Made by a program: the position numbers and the translations under genes. The notes below the pieces were generated by a model. That model did not search any database. It had not been told where the DNA came from and saw nothing but the letters and a program-made list of their open reading frames with translations. From NCBI RefSeq assembly GCF_000017545.1, contig NC_009718.1, positions 1,302,001 to 1,366,000 of the forward strand: a stretch of DNA of 64,000 nucleotides, written 5' to 3'. The stretch comes from Fervidobacterium nodosum Rt17-B1. Lineage in GTDB: Bacteria; Thermotogota; Thermotogae; Thermotogales; Fervidobacteriaceae. Positions 28,479 through 37,973 of the stretch are shown in pieces. The first letter of the stretch is position 1. Every line of letters begins with the position of its first letter.

Positions 28479-29751
28479 CGTTGGTAAATCAACCCTTTTT
28501 AATAAACTCGTTGGAAAAAGAAAATCAATAGTAGCAGATGAAAATGGTACAACCAGAGACGCGGTCGTAGACCGCGTCGTTTGGTATGATAAGACATTCC
28601 AATTAGTTGATACTTGCGGTATTTTTGAAGGAAAAAACGATGAAATTTATGAAAAAAGCAAGGAAATAACTATAAAATCACTTTCAGAAGCAGATTTAGT
28701 CATCTTTGTGGTCGATGGAAGGAAAGGGCTTTCTTCAGAAGATTACACAATAGCTGACTTGATTAGAAAATCAGGGGCGGAGGTTATTTTGGCCGCCAAT
28801 AAAGTTGAAAATGAAAAAATTTATCAGAAAAATCTTCCGGATTTTTTTTCATTAGGTCTTGGCGAACCGTTTCCAGTTTCAGCTGAGCAAAGTAGGAATC
28901 TTGATGAACTTATAGAAACAATCATTAATAAACTTACATCAAAAGGTCTTGAATTAACTGCCAGTGAATACGACGAAAATATAATAAGAGTAACGTTAGT
29001 TGGAAAACCAAATGCAGGTAAATCTTCTCTTTTCAATATGATTGTAAAAGAAGAGCGGGCTTTGGTAACACCTATCGCTGGTACTACGCGGGATATAATA
29101 GATGAAATAGTTCAAATAAATAACAAAAATTATTTGTTCGTTGATACTGCGGGATTAAGGAAGAAAAGTAGAATAGAGGATTTTATTGAACGTGTAAGTA
29201 CAATGAGAACAATTGATTCAATAGAACGATCCGATGTTGTTGTACTTGTTATAGACGCTACAGAAGGTATAACTCGACAAGACCAAAGAATAGCAGGACT
29301 TGCCGAAAAAAACGGAAAAGCCACCGTTATTGTTTTCAACAAATGGGATTTAGTTAAACACGCAGACAAAAGAGTTAAGGAATACCTAGATCAAGTAAAT
29401 GAGAAATTGTATTTTATAGATTATAGTCCTGTAGTATTCACAAGTACCGTCAGCAAAGTTGGTTACAAAGAGCTTATAAACGCTATAAACAAATCATACG
29501 AGTCGCTGCACAAAAGAGTTCCAACAAGTGCCATAAATTCTGCAATTCAGAGAATGATTATAAAACCACCACATGGTTTAAAATTGTACTACGGATTACA
29601 AGTTGATATAAGACCTCCTACATTTCTTTTCTTCGTAAACAAAACTGAAGTACCAGAGAGTTTTCAAAATGCAATTAGAAGAACAATCAGAGAAAATATA
29701 GAGCCATTCGTTGGCGCACCGATATTTTTAAAATTCAAAGAAAGAGAATAA
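28417..29751 (+). CDS. der: Ribosome biogenesis GTPase Der (EngA)
   Basis: A 444-residue tandem GTPase that matures the 50S subunit. The first G domain has GKSNVGKSTLFN near residue 18, DTCGIFEG and NKVEN. The second has GKPNAGKSSLFN near 195, DTAGLRKKSRI and NKWDL. The C-terminal KH-like domain ends the protein. The first P-loop reads GKSN where GRPN is common. The ATG at 28417 lies 62 bases inside the ispH-S1 frame, with GGAGGG at 28400-28405; a GTG at 28432 is an alternative start. The overlap suggests coupling to S1 translation. Confidence 0.96.
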   Translation: MQTPSVKKNKIPTVILVGKSNVGKSTLFNKLVGKRKSIVADENGTTRDAVVDRVVWYDKTFQLVDTCGIFEGKNDEIYEKSKEITIKSLSEADLVIFVVDGRKGLSSEDYTIADLIRKSGAEVILAANKVENEKIYQKNLPDFFSLGLGEPFPVSAEQSRNLDELIETIINKLTSKGLELTASEYDENIIRVTLVGKPNAGKSSLFNMIVKEERALVTPIAGTTRDIIDEIVQINNKNYLFVDTAGLRKKSRIEDFIERVSTMRTIDSIERSDVVVLVIDATEGITRQDQRIAGLAEKNGKATVIVFNKWDLVKHADKRVKEYLDQVNEKLYFIDYSPVVFTSTVSKVGYKELINAINKSYESLHKRVPTSAINSAIQRMIIKPPHGLKLYYGLQVDIRPPTFLFFVNKTEVPESFQNAIRRTIRENIEPFVGAPIFLKFKERE

Positions 29752-29781
29752 GTAAAAAAACAGTGAATTTGAGGAGCAAAA

Positions 29782-30105
29782 ATGGAAGAGTTTGAAAGTT
29801 TAAACAACGAATTCCTTCAAGAACTTGACAAACTTTTAAAAGAAACTAATTGCCCAGAATGTGTAAAATGCGGATGGTGTTGTAAACATACCATCTGTTA
29901 TTATGGTGAATGGGATTACGAGAAAAATCAATGTAAATTTCTAACAGAAGATAACTTATGCAGTAAATACGATGAAATCGTAGCGTTAGAAGAAGATATG
30001 AGATTAGAAATTAAACTTTTCGGTAGTGGATGTTGCTTAAATTACTCAAATCCAGACAGGTTGAAAATAATAAAACAAAGAAATAAAAAATTAGAAGATT
30101 TTTAA
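29782..30105 (+). CDS. YkgJ-type cysteine-cluster protein
   Basis: A 107-residue cytoplasmic protein with cysteines arranged as CPECVKCGWCCKHTIC near residues 20-35, then C at about 51, 61 and near 83-84. This is the CxxCxxxC pattern of the YkgJ/UPF0153 family, thought to bind zinc or an iron-sulfur cluster. Its function is not known. It lies between der and the HD-GYP gene, with a GAGGAG SD. The family call is good, the role open. Confidence 0.72.
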   Translation: MEEFESLNNEFLQELDKLLKETNCPECVKCGWCCKHTICYYGEWDYEKNQCKFLTEDNLCSKYDEIVALEEDMRLEIKLFGSGCCLNYSNPDRLKIIKQRNKKLEDF

Positions 30106-30126
30106 ATAAAGAGGTGTAAACGTGGT

Positions 30127-31851
30127 ATGCTAAGCAGTCAGAAAATAACAAAAGTTATTATGAAAAGAAATGTAACAATAGCTTTAATTGTATCAATAGC
30201 TTTTGCTGTTGTCTTTCTTGTGTGGCTTGGAAATTACATTTCAAAAGAGTCGTTTAAAACACACGAAACACTAAGTAAATCTTTCCAAAATATAGTTGAT
30301 ACACTTTCAAATCTTATTTTACTCAACGAAGAAGAAATAGAGATGCATATAAATTCTAGTTTGGCACTTGCAAAACAACTATTGGAAAATGGGAATTACA
30401 GTAATATAAACGAAATAAAGAAAATTTATCAATTTTCACTCTCAAAAAAATTTGTTGATATAGACGTCGTAATATCTAACAAAGAAGGCTCTATAATTGC
30501 AGCTACGGGCTATTATTCAAACTTTAGCTTTCTGAACTTCAAACCCATTGAAACTAAAATTAGCAACGCAGATATCACTGAACAATATCCGAAACTTCTT
30601 TCATTTGTTGGTTCAACAAGACGATTGGCGCTCCATACATGGGTAAAATTCAAAGATAACTTTATAGTATTTGCATTTTATTTAAATCCTGAGTTTTACG
30701 AAAAACCTATTGAGGCATTTACAACTAACAAAATAGGAAACATAAAAGATATAGCCATATATGTAAATGACAAAACCCGATTGGATACTTCTCAAACATC
30801 ATTAGACAACAAAATATCCGAGGTATATTCCGAAAAGGAAATTCATCAATTTTTGAAAGTGACATTCTACAAAAAATTCATACTTTCCAAATATGATACA
30901 ATTACTACACCATTGTATTTAAGAATTACAATGGAATATTTTAATTATCTATACATAAGCTTATTGTTTATTTTGGTTTTTGTTGGTACAATGCTCATTT
31001 TTACATACACATCTTCAAAATCATCTGTTGATCCGTTCATTAAAGACTTAGAAAAATTGGACACCGCTGTCCGAGAAATAGGCAATACCGGTATACTACC
31101 ACCAGCTGGAAACTTTGTTTTAGCCGAAAGTCAAGAATTCTACGAAACACTCTCTGCAATACTTCAAGAACTAAGTGCAACAATGGAAGAATTGGAGGCA
31201 ACAAATGAAGAACTTGAAAGAGCATATAATGATATCGCTAAAAAGAGTGAAGAATTTAAAAATCTATTGCTTAACATATCTGAAAGATTAGCAATTATAG
31301 CTGAAGGTTACGATGAAAATACGGGTCAGCATATATTCAGGGTTAAGTTACTTAGTGGATTTCTTGCGGAAAAGCTCGGATTGGACGAAGAAACGGTTGA
31401 AAAAGTCAAGATGTTTGCAAGTTTACATGATATAGGAAAAATATTTGTTCCGAAAGAAATTCTCCAAAAACCTGGAAAATTAACAGCTGAAGAATGGGAA
31501 ATTATGCGTCAACATACAATATATGCCAAAAGAATCTTAGATGTACCTGGTTTTGAAAGCGCACTTAACATCGCACTTTATCACCACGAAAATTACGATG
31601 GAACAGGTTATCCTTTCGGCCTCAAGGAGAAAGAAATACCTATGGATGCCCATATAGTAAAACTTGTTGATGTCTACGATGCCCTAAGGTCTTCAAGACC
31701 ATACAAGAAAGGATTTACTCATGAAGAAGCAATGAATATAATATTAAATGGTGATGGAAGAACTTCACCTGAACATTTTGATTCAAAATTACTCGAAGTT
31801 TTCGAAGAATATGAAGCTGATATAAATAGACTTTGGGAAAGTATAAAATAA
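30127..31851 (+). CDS. Membrane-bound HD-GYP phosphodiesterase-type sensor
   Basis: A 574-residue protein. A membrane helix at about 17-34 and another near 278-297 bracket an extracytoplasmic sensor domain. A coiled coil (ELSATMEELEATNEELERAY, about 345-385) leads to an HD-GYP domain at about 400-560 with LHDIGKIFVPKEILQKPG, YHHENYDGTGYPFGL and VDVYDALRSSRPYK. HD-GYP domains hydrolyse cyclic di-GMP or other cyclic dinucleotides. All core histidines and aspartates and the GYP signature are present, so activity is likely; the ligand is unknown. Last gene of the plus-strand unit, followed directly by a terminator. Confidence 0.9.
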   Translation: MLSSQKITKVIMKRNVTIALIVSIAFAVVFLVWLGNYISKESFKTHETLSKSFQNIVDTLSNLILLNEEEIEMHINSSLALAKQLLENGNYSNINEIKKIYQFSLSKKFVDIDVVISNKEGSIIAATGYYSNFSFLNFKPIETKISNADITEQYPKLLSFVGSTRRLALHTWVKFKDNFIVFAFYLNPEFYEKPIEAFTTNKIGNIKDIAIYVNDKTRLDTSQTSLDNKISEVYSEKEIHQFLKVTFYKKFILSKYDTITTPLYLRITMEYFNYLYISLLFILVFVGTMLIFTYTSSKSSVDPFIKDLEKLDTAVREIGNTGILPPAGNFVLAESQEFYETLSAILQELSATMEELEATNEELERAYNDIAKKSEEFKNLLLNISERLAIIAEGYDENTGQHIFRVKLLSGFLAEKLGLDEETVEKVKMFASLHDIGKIFVPKEILQKPGKLTAEEWEIMRQHTIYAKRILDVPGFESALNIALYHHENYDGTGYPFGLKEKEIPMDAHIVKLVDVYDALRSSRPYKKGFTHEEAMNIILNGDGRTSPEHFDSKLLEVFEEYEADINRLWESIK

Positions 31852-31854
31852 GAA

Positions 31855-31884
31855 AACATCCACCTAAAAAGGTGGATGTTTTTC
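31855..31884. terminator. Bidirectional terminator between convergent genes
   Basis: A 10-bp stem (AACATCCACC/GGTGGATGTT) with a TAAAAA loop, flanked by A-rich and T-rich stretches. It ends the HD-GYP operon and may also serve the convergent minus-strand gene. Confidence 0.85.
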
Positions 31885-31900
31885 TAACGCTTAGTGCGTT

Positions 31901-33226
31901 TTAAAAAGCACTATTTTTACTTGCTTCAAATAAAGCGTCTAATATAACTTTCTCGATATTTCTATTCTCTTCTGAATTGTAAACCTTGAAACCTAACGAA
32001 AATTGAATATCAAAACCAGAATTTAAAAGTTTCTCCCTCAAAATCCTCCTAAAACTTTCCAAAACAAATGCAGCATATGAGAATAATATAATAACATACT
32101 CATTTTCACTATATTTAAATGCAAAATCCCCTTCTCTTATAACATTATTCAAAACATTCTCAAATATATTTCTATTCTTCTCTTCAAGATTTTCTACCTT
32201 AACGACTAGGACTGAAAGTAATCGATTCTCTCTTTTCGCCAACTCTGAGTACTTTTCCGATAAAATTATTCCAAAGGTTTTGCTGTATATTTTATCATTT
32301 AATACAACATTTTCGTTACTACTTTTTACTATACCCTCTCTAAATCCCTCAATTTTTCTTTCATATTCCCTCTTTAATTTTTTCATGCTGATTTTGTGTG
32401 ACAAATACACAACTCCTAACGAAGCTATAAGAAATACTATAATTATAATCCAAAGATATCCAGGTACCTCAAATTTTTTATTTTCTTTCATTAAAAAGTA
32501 GCTATTAAAAAGCTTTTCAATCTCACCATTGGATTTTAGGTTCCTGATAGTTCTATCTATTTCCTGGACAAAAATATAATCTATGTCCTTCTTAAAAGCA
32601 AATTTCAGCAAGACAGGTGAAAAAACATAACTTGTTTGCCGAACATTTGGTACTTTTTCACTATTTACTAAGTATGAAAGCCTACTAACAACTCCAAAGT
32701 TATACTTACCATCGTTGACATTTGAAAGAACATCATAGTAAGTATCAAACTCATCAAAGTAAACTTCTATTCCAAAACTATTCATCAACTTCTTAAATTC
32801 GTTGTAATATATATCTCCTCGGTTAACCGCTACTTTCTTCCCATTCAGTTCTTGAATATCTTTAAATGGAACATTAGTTACAAGAACCCCCCAGTTTGTT
32901 AAAACCGGTTCTTCGTTGAATTTATAAATATTTCTACGCTCTTGAGTATCGGCAACAACCGTAAGTATGTCTATTTTTCCCATTCTTAACTCTTCTAGTA
33001 AACCATTGAATTCTCCAAAAACAAACTCAATTTTTTCAGACTTAACATCAAACGTTTTTTTCAATATATCTATAAACAAACCCTTGGGTTCTCCGTTTTC
33101 TTCGTAGCATAGTGGAAAATTATCATAGTAACCTATTTTTAAACCAAAGGTTTGAATACAAAAAATAAACGAAACCAGAGTCGCTAATATTACTGATTTT
33201 AAGGCGTTATTTTCAACATTTTTCAT
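31901..33226 (-). CDS. Periplasmic solute-binding domain fused to degenerate GGDEF-like domain
   Basis: About 441 residues. After a signal anchor (about 12-28), residues 30-245 form a family 3 solute-binding domain (LKIGYYDNFPLCYEENGEPKGLFIDILKK, then GKIDILTVVADTQERR). A membrane helix lies near 258-280, then a short coiled coil. The cytoplasmic tail has a GGDEF-like fold (LLSVLVVKVENLEEKN, and EGDFAFKYSENEYVIIL where GGDEF would be). The catalytic signature is replaced by SENEY, so cyclase activity is unlikely. The first in-frame ATG is at 33241, but GAGGTG five bases before the ATG at 33226 decides the start. Probably a ligand sensor; monocistronic. Confidence 0.7.
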   Translation of the reverse strand: MKNVENNALKSVILATLVSFIFCIQTFGLKIGYYDNFPLCYEENGEPKGLFIDILKKTFDVKSEKIEFVFGEFNGLLEELRMGKIDILTVVADTQERRNIYKFNEEPVLTNWGVLVTNVPFKDIQELNGKKVAVNRGDIYYNEFKKLMNSFGIEVYFDEFDTYYDVLSNVNDGKYNFGVVSRLSYLVNSEKVPNVRQTSYVFSPVLLKFAFKKDIDYIFVQEIDRTIRNLKSNGEIEKLFNSYFLMKENKKFEVPGYLWIIIIVFLIASLGVVYLSHKISMKKLKREYERKIEGFREGIVKSSNENVVLNDKIYSKTFGIILSEKYSELAKRENRLLSVLVVKVENLEEKNRNIFENVLNNVIREGDFAFKYSENEYVIILFSYAAFVLESFRRILREKLLNSGFDIQFSLGFKVYNSEENRNIEKVILDALFEASKNSAF

Positions 33227-33303
33227 ATTATCACCTCTCATTTTTAACGCTTACAGTGTTCATTAAATTTCTAATTTACGAATATATTTTACCACAATTC
33301 CTC

Positions 33304-33331
33304 TTGACTTATGAATTTAATATGATAAAAT
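33304..33331 (+). promoter_or_regulatory. rpsB promoter
   Basis: TTGACT (33304-33309), 16 bases, TAAAAT (33326-33331). It would start a transcript near 33338, giving a leader of about 130 bases before rpsB. Confidence 0.55.
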
Positions 33332-33343
33332 TCCATAGGTCAA

Positions 33344-33435
33344 TGCCAAGTCATCACTTGGCAAAATTCTCACGCTAACCGTTTCCTACCCAGGTGCTTT
33401 GCTTAAAAAGCAAAGTCGGTAGGTGAAAGGTGGCG
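33344..33435 (+). ncRNA. Structured 5' leader RNA of rpsB, candidate S2 autoregulatory element
   Basis: Two RNA helices are visible. The first is TGCCAAGT/ACTTGGCA (33344-33351 with 33356-33363) with a CATC loop and no T-run. The second is long and composite: CGC(33373-33375)/GCG(33433-33435), ACC/GGT, TTT/AAA and CCTACC(33385-33390)/GGTAGG(33418-33423), capped by CTTTGCTT-AAA-AAGCAAAG (about 33397-33415). Leaders before rpsB that bind S2 are known in several phyla; that this is one is inference. The ribosome binding site lies just downstream at 33456. Confidence 0.6.
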
Positions 33436-33467
33436 GAGGAAAAAACCAAATTCATGGAGGTGTAGGT

Positions 33468-34247
33468 ATGCCAGTAGTAACTATGAAACAACTTTTGGAA
33501 GCAGGTGTACACTTTGGCCATAGGACACAAAGATGGAACCCAAAGATGAAACCTTACATTTACGGTGCAAGAAAAGGTATTTACATCATCGACCTTCAAA
33601 AGACAGTTAAACTCATCGATGAAGCTTACGATTTTGTCAGAGATGTCGCAAGCAAAGGTGGAACAATCCTTTTTGTTGGAACAAAGAAACAAGCACAGCA
33701 AGTTGTCAAAAACGAAGCGGAAAGATGCGGCGGATTCTACGTTAACAACAGATGGCTCGGTGGACTTTTGACAAACTTCCAAACAATTCAATCAAGAATC
33801 CAACGCCTTATCGAACTTGAAGAAATGGAAGCAAACGGTGAACTTGACAAACTTCCAAAGAAAGAACAAAGCAAACTCAGAAAAACACTTGAAAAGCTTA
33901 GAAAGAACCTTGGTGGTTTGAAAAACATGAGAGGGCTTCCTGATGTAATATTTGTTGTTGACCCAAGGAAAGAAAAAATAGCAGTAGAAGAAGCAAATTA
34001 TCTTGGAATACCAATTGTCGCAATGGTTGACACAAACTGCGACCCAGATCCAATTGATTACGTTATCCCCTCAAACGATGACGCGATAAGAGCAATAGCT
34101 TTGATTGCTTCAAAGATTGCGGACGCATATCTTGAAGGAAGAGAAGGAGTACCATATTCATCTGAAGAAGCAGCGGCTCAACCTGAAGAGAAAATCGAAG
34201 AAATTGAAATAAACATACCCGAGGGTATCGGTGAAGAAGAAATATAA
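33468..34247 (+). CDS. rpsB: 30S ribosomal protein S2
   Basis: A 259-residue S2: [37 protein letters not shown] is the diagnostic N-terminus, followed by [38 protein letters not shown] and VDTNCDPD. An acidic tail follows residue 235. The start is fixed by GGAGGTG (33456-33462) before the ATG at 33468. It is monocistronic here: a terminator follows at once and tsf, the usual partner, is absent, so S2 and EF-Ts are uncoupled in this genome segment. Confidence 0.98.
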   Translation: MPVVTMKQLLEAGVHFGHRTQRWNPKMKPYIYGARKGIYIIDLQKTVKLIDEAYDFVRDVASKGGTILFVGTKKQAQQVVKNEAERCGGFYVNNRWLGGLLTNFQTIQSRIQRLIELEEMEANGELDKLPKKEQSKLRKTLEKLRKNLGGLKNMRGLPDVIFVVDPRKEKIAVEEANYLGIPIVAMVDTNCDPDPIDYVIPSNDDAIRAIALIASKIADAYLEGREGVPYSSEEAAAQPEEKIEEIEINIPEGIGEEEI

Positions 34248-34260
34248 AAATTCATAGTAA

Positions 34261-34293
34261 AAACAGCCTTTCCAAATGGAAAGGCTGTTTTTT
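34261..34293. terminator. rpsB terminator
   Basis: A perfect 13-bp stem (AAACAGCCTTTCC/GGAAAGGCTGTTT) with an AAAT loop and T-run. The A-rich left side makes it usable from both sides, between convergent rpsB and the EamA gene. Confidence 0.93.
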
Positions 34294-34302
34294 CTCAAAT
34301 AA

Positions 34303-35199
34303 CTATCTCACAAGTTTGGATTCTTGAACCTTCATCTTAGTGCTTAAAAAAGAATTTCCAAATAGTGCAACTAAAATCATTACCATCCCCAATATCTGCA
34401 AAGGCCGAATCACTTCGTTTCTAATAATGCTCCCTGCTAATACAGAAACGATAGTCGTCAAATTTGAGAAAAGGGAAGAAATCGTCGGCGAGACCTTACT
34501 AACCATGAAATTTACCAAGAAAAAAGCAACCGTTGAAGACAAAATGCCAAGGTAAAGAGCACTTATTATAACCGGTTTTGCGAAATTCAATGTAAATTGT
34601 CTAGTAAAAATACTTAAAGACGTAAAAAACAAAAATCCGGTTACCATCATAAAAAATGTTATCTCTTCAGGCTTGAATTGTTTTGAAAGTTTCCTTGAAA
34701 AAATATTATAAAACGCGGCTGAAAAAACAGCACCAAGAATTAATAATTTACCAAATAAAGAGCCAGACATTTTCTCACCATAGCCTATTATTAAAACAAC
34801 CCCGATAAAGCTCATAAACGCAAAAACAATTTGAAACCATTTAATTTTTTCTTTCAATAAGAAAGGCGAAAGAATAACGATAACAATTGGAATCATAGCT
34901 ATTAGCATTCCTGCTTCGGAAGAAGCCGCAAATTTTAAGCCATTTGTCTCAAAAATAAAGTAAAGAACAGGCTGGAATATAGCTACTTTCCATAATTTCC
35001 AATACGGTTTTTTTTCGAGTTTTACAATTCGAGATGAGATTAATACCAACATGGCAACAGTCGCAACGAAAAAACGGTACGAAAGAAAGGTATAAACAGG
35101 AACGTAATCAAGAGCGTTTTTTGTAAAAAGGAAAGAAAGACCAAATATAAAAGACATAGCTAAACCTGATAGGATAACTCTGATGTCCAACCTAAACAC
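34303..35199 (-). CDS. EamA/DMT-family transporter
   Basis: A 298-residue membrane protein with ten hydrophobic helices in two EamA repeats (residues about 10-140 and 150-285). Typical marks are GLSFLFTKNALDYVPVYTFLSYRFFVA at the start and ISSLFSNLTTIVSVLAGSIIRNE near 250. EamA carriers export amino acids, nucleotides or other metabolites; the substrate cannot be told from sequence. It is a single gene, with a -10-like TATAAT on the minus strand at 35259-35264 upstream. Its stop lies ten bases from the rpsB terminator. Confidence 0.88.
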   Translation of the reverse strand: MFRLDIRVILSGLAMSFIFGLSFLFTKNALDYVPVYTFLSYRFFVATVAMLVLISSRIVKLEKKPYWKLWKVAIFQPVLYFIFETNGLKFAASSEAGMLIAMIPIVIVILSPFLLKEKIKWFQIVFAFMSFIGVVLIIGYGEKMSGSLFGKLLILGAVFSAAFYNIFSRKLSKQFKPEEITFFMMVTGFLFFTSLSIFTRQFTLNFAKPVIISALYLGILSSTVAFFLVNFMVSKVSPTISSLFSNLTTIVSVLAGSIIRNEVIRPLQILGMVMILVALFGNSFLSTKMKVQESKLVR

Positions 35200-35286
35200 C
35201 TCCGAAGAAATACATATAAATACACAAAAGTTCGTATAGCGAATATATTTTTTAATATATTATACTATCATTAATTAAAAAAGAGA

Positions 35287-35312
35287 ACTCCCAATCTTAA
35301 AAGATTGGGAGT
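35287..35312 (-). terminator. Terminator of the sugar-binding protein operon
   Basis: Twelve-base arms ACTCCCAATCTT/AAGATTGGGAGT around a two-base AA centre (so the innermost pairs must open), followed in the minus direction by TCTCTTTTTT. It ends the unit that reads leftwards from 37973. Confidence 0.85.
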
Positions 35313-35340
35313 CTCTTTGAAATTTTTCTTTCACTTTATA

Positions 35341-36738
35341 TTACTTTCCTTCAATTTGTTTTCTTATTTGTGGAAATTTCTTTTCGGCTTCCGCTAATTT
35401 TTTCTGGAAAATAGTCCATGATTCTTTTATAACCTTATTAGCTTTTTCTTGAGTCTCTGCTGCAACAGCTTCAGGTTGAGTTGCACCTGCTCTGATTTTC
35501 TCGTTGACTGGGAATATAATATCCCAAATAACTTCAACCCATCCCGGTACTACCTTCCACATATCAACTCTAACGGTCTTATCAAGATTCTTAAGCATAT
35601 ACTTAATCCCATTTGGTATCTTCATTTTTTCGAAATAATTTATAACATCTGGGTGCATTGTGGCAGGTATGAACCAATCGATAAGTCTTCCTTTTTCTTC
35701 ACCTTCAGACTCAAAGAGTTTTAATCTTGCTACAACTCCTCTTGGATCGTATGTGAGAAATCTTGCGAATAAGAACGCTTCTTTCGGATATTTTGTTGTT
35801 GAGGTAACGAATGTATAATTAACATGTACAGGAAACCTCTGACCAATCTTTTGATCGTAAGGAAGTGGGTAATAATCAAAATTCCAAGGTACTGTTCTTA
35901 GCCAGCTCCAATCGTACGTTGCTTCAAACCCCATAAGAACTTTTGACTCTCTGAAAGCATCCGCGTCTTTACCAAACTTCTTTTGATAATCGTCAAGCTC
36001 TCCTTTGTTTCGTGCTTCTTGATTAATCATATCGTCTGAAACAAGACCTGGTATAGATTTAAGCTCTTTTTGAAGCTTAATAGCAGGTATCCATCCACCT
36101 TTTACAAGATCAAATTCCCATTTCTCTGGATCAAAACTCCAAAATGTAGTGTGGTCACTAAGTACGGCCGCCATAAAAGTATCAAATTCCCAAAGCTGAT
36201 TTATTCCTGAATATTCTCTCGTTGTAGCTCTTCTGGCATAATTTTTGAAAAGATCAACTGTCCATTCTTCATACTTTGGAACTTGTAAGTTGAGTTTCTT
36301 AAGCAAATCAAGATTCAAAACAATACATTCGAAATGTAACCTTTCACCCAAGGCATATGTTTTACCATTGTACTTAAATGCGTTTCGCACACTATTTGGA
36401 ACATACTTTATATATGGGTCATCTTTTAAAAATTCATCTAATGGATAAACCCAACCTTGTGAGACAGGATATGATAATGGTTCCCAAGATTCGGCTATAA
36501 CATCTGGTAAAACCTGCTTAGCAGAGGCTCTTGCTGTAAGAAAACTGTTTACTTCCGGCTCGTTTACAACCAATTTAACTTCTATATCCGGATAGTACTT
36601 ATTAAACTCCGCGATAAGCTTCTTGTACCTGTCAACATTCCAACTCCACACAGAAACTGTTATCGTTGCCTTCGCAAAGATGCTGATGGAAAACAAAAGT
36701 AAAAACATCATTAAAAATACTCTTGAGTACCTTTTCAT
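35341..36738 (-). CDS. ABC transporter sugar-binding protein (family 1)
   Basis: A 465-residue secreted solute-binding protein of the extracellular family 1 type. The signal peptide MKRYSRVFLMMFLLLFSISIFA is followed by ITVSVWSWNVDRYKKLIAEFNKYYPDIEVKLV, LPDVIAESWEPLSYPVSQGWVYPLDEF and FPVHVNYTFVTSTTKYPKEAFLFARFLT. It probably binds an oligosaccharide at the cell surface. No permease genes follow; a terminator does, so the membrane part must be elsewhere. It is 120 bases after a carbohydrate-binding protein and a LacI-like operator controls the pair, which supports a sugar role. The ligand is unknown. Confidence 0.87.
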   Translation of the reverse strand: MKRYSRVFLMMFLLLFSISIFAKATITVSVWSWNVDRYKKLIAEFNKYYPDIEVKLVVNEPEVNSFLTARASAKQVLPDVIAESWEPLSYPVSQGWVYPLDEFLKDDPYIKYVPNSVRNAFKYNGKTYALGERLHFECIVLNLDLLKKLNLQVPKYEEWTVDLFKNYARRATTREYSGINQLWEFDTFMAAVLSDHTTFWSFDPEKWEFDLVKGGWIPAIKLQKELKSIPGLVSDDMINQEARNKGELDDYQKKFGKDADAFRESKVLMGFEATYDWSWLRTVPWNFDYYPLPYDQKIGQRFPVHVNYTFVTSTTKYPKEAFLFARFLTYDPRGVVARLKLFESEGEEKGRLIDWFIPATMHPDVINYFEKMKIPNGIKYMLKNLDKTVRVDMWKVVPGWVEVIWDIIFPVNEKIRAGATQPEAVAAETQEKANKVIKESWTIFQKKLAEAEKKFPQIRKQIEGK

Positions 36739-36858
36739 CCTCTCAACCTCCAGTATTCTTCTGAGAAAGTTCCAAATCTAGATATGTCAGCTATAAAACA
36801 TAATAGAAGTCTTTTATATAAGCAAATAAAAAATACTTTTATGCCAAAGCTTAGTATT

Positions 36859-37973
36859 TTACTTAACTGGCGAAACTGAAACATCATCAAAGTAAAACGT
36901 TGTCGGCTCACCTTTTCCAAGCTCAAGACTTAGAGTCACTACTGGGTCACCATTTTCTGGATGGGTATATTCGAATGTAAATGTCTGCCATTCTTTTGTC
37001 AAGTCAAGTTTCTTTTCAAAATATGTACCATACGGTGCACCAGTTTGAACTAACTTCAAGTTTATAGAGCGTGGAACATCAGCTTTTGCCTTAAGAGAAA
37101 TTATGTATTTTCCACCTTTTCTAAGTTTTATCCACTGGTTAAATTGTATATGCCATGTTTCCGTACCAGTATCTCCAACAACGATGTACCCATACCCATC
37201 TTTAACACCGTATTCTGATACTTTAGCTGAGCTAATACCATACTGACCTGCTTGCCATATCCACCATTCAGATGGCATACTTCCTTGGTCATTGACTATT
37301 TTGTAGCTAAAATCACCATCGTTGACTAAATTATCCGGTTCTTCTTCATCGAACTCGTATTCAACAGTCTCAACAGGTTCTTCTTCAGTTCTGTACTCTG
37401 GTGGAATTTCCGACTTATCAATTGGTTTGATTACAACATCTGAGAAATAAACAGTTGTTACTTCTTGTCTTCCAAGTTCAAAGCCGAACGTTACAGTTTC
37501 ATCCGCTCTGTCAGGATGAGTATAGTAAAATTCATAAGTCTTCCATTCTTGTGTCAGTTCTATCGTTTGCGAGAAATAATTCGTCCATGGATCATGAGTT
37601 TGGAGTATTTTCACATTAATTTTTCTTGGTTTATCCGCCTTGGCTCTGAAATAAATATAATAGCTCTGTTTTGGTGTTAAATTAACCCATTGATTGAATT
37701 GTATGTGCCATGTATCAGAACCAACATCCGCAAGTTTTATGTGCACATAACCATCTTTAACACCATAGCTCTCAACCTTTCCACTGCTGACACCGTACTT
37801 TGCAGCTTCCCAAAGCCACCAATCATATGGATTCTTTTGTTGATCGTTTGTTATGGGAACTAAAAACCTTCCGTTATTTACAACACTTGTACTTGAAACA
37901 TTTCCACCAAACACGAAAGACGAAATCAAAAAAGAGCACTTGTTAATAGCAAAAACTCCGCAACTCTTCTCAT
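36859..37973 (-). pseudogene. Secreted protein with two carbohydrate-binding modules, frameshifted in its signal peptide
   Basis: Two similar modules of about 145 residues (WWLWEAAKYGVSSGKVESYGVKDGY and WWIWQAGQYGISSAKVSEYGVKDGY mark their starts), resembling CBM4/9-type jelly rolls, joined by an acidic linker (about EEEPVETVEYEFDEEEPDN). No catalytic domain is seen. The best start is the ATG at 37973, seven bases after GGAGGTG, giving MRRVAEFLLLTSALF and then a stop at 37926-37928. One extra T in the T6 tract (37928-37933, minus) would join it to LISSFVFGG and make a perfect signal peptide. It may be a real frameshift, slippage, or a sequencing error. Confidence 0.75.

Noticed and set aside
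33375-33791. Minus-strand open frame antisense to rpsB
   Set aside because: It is a shadow of the strongly coding rpsB frame; no SD and no recognisable protein.
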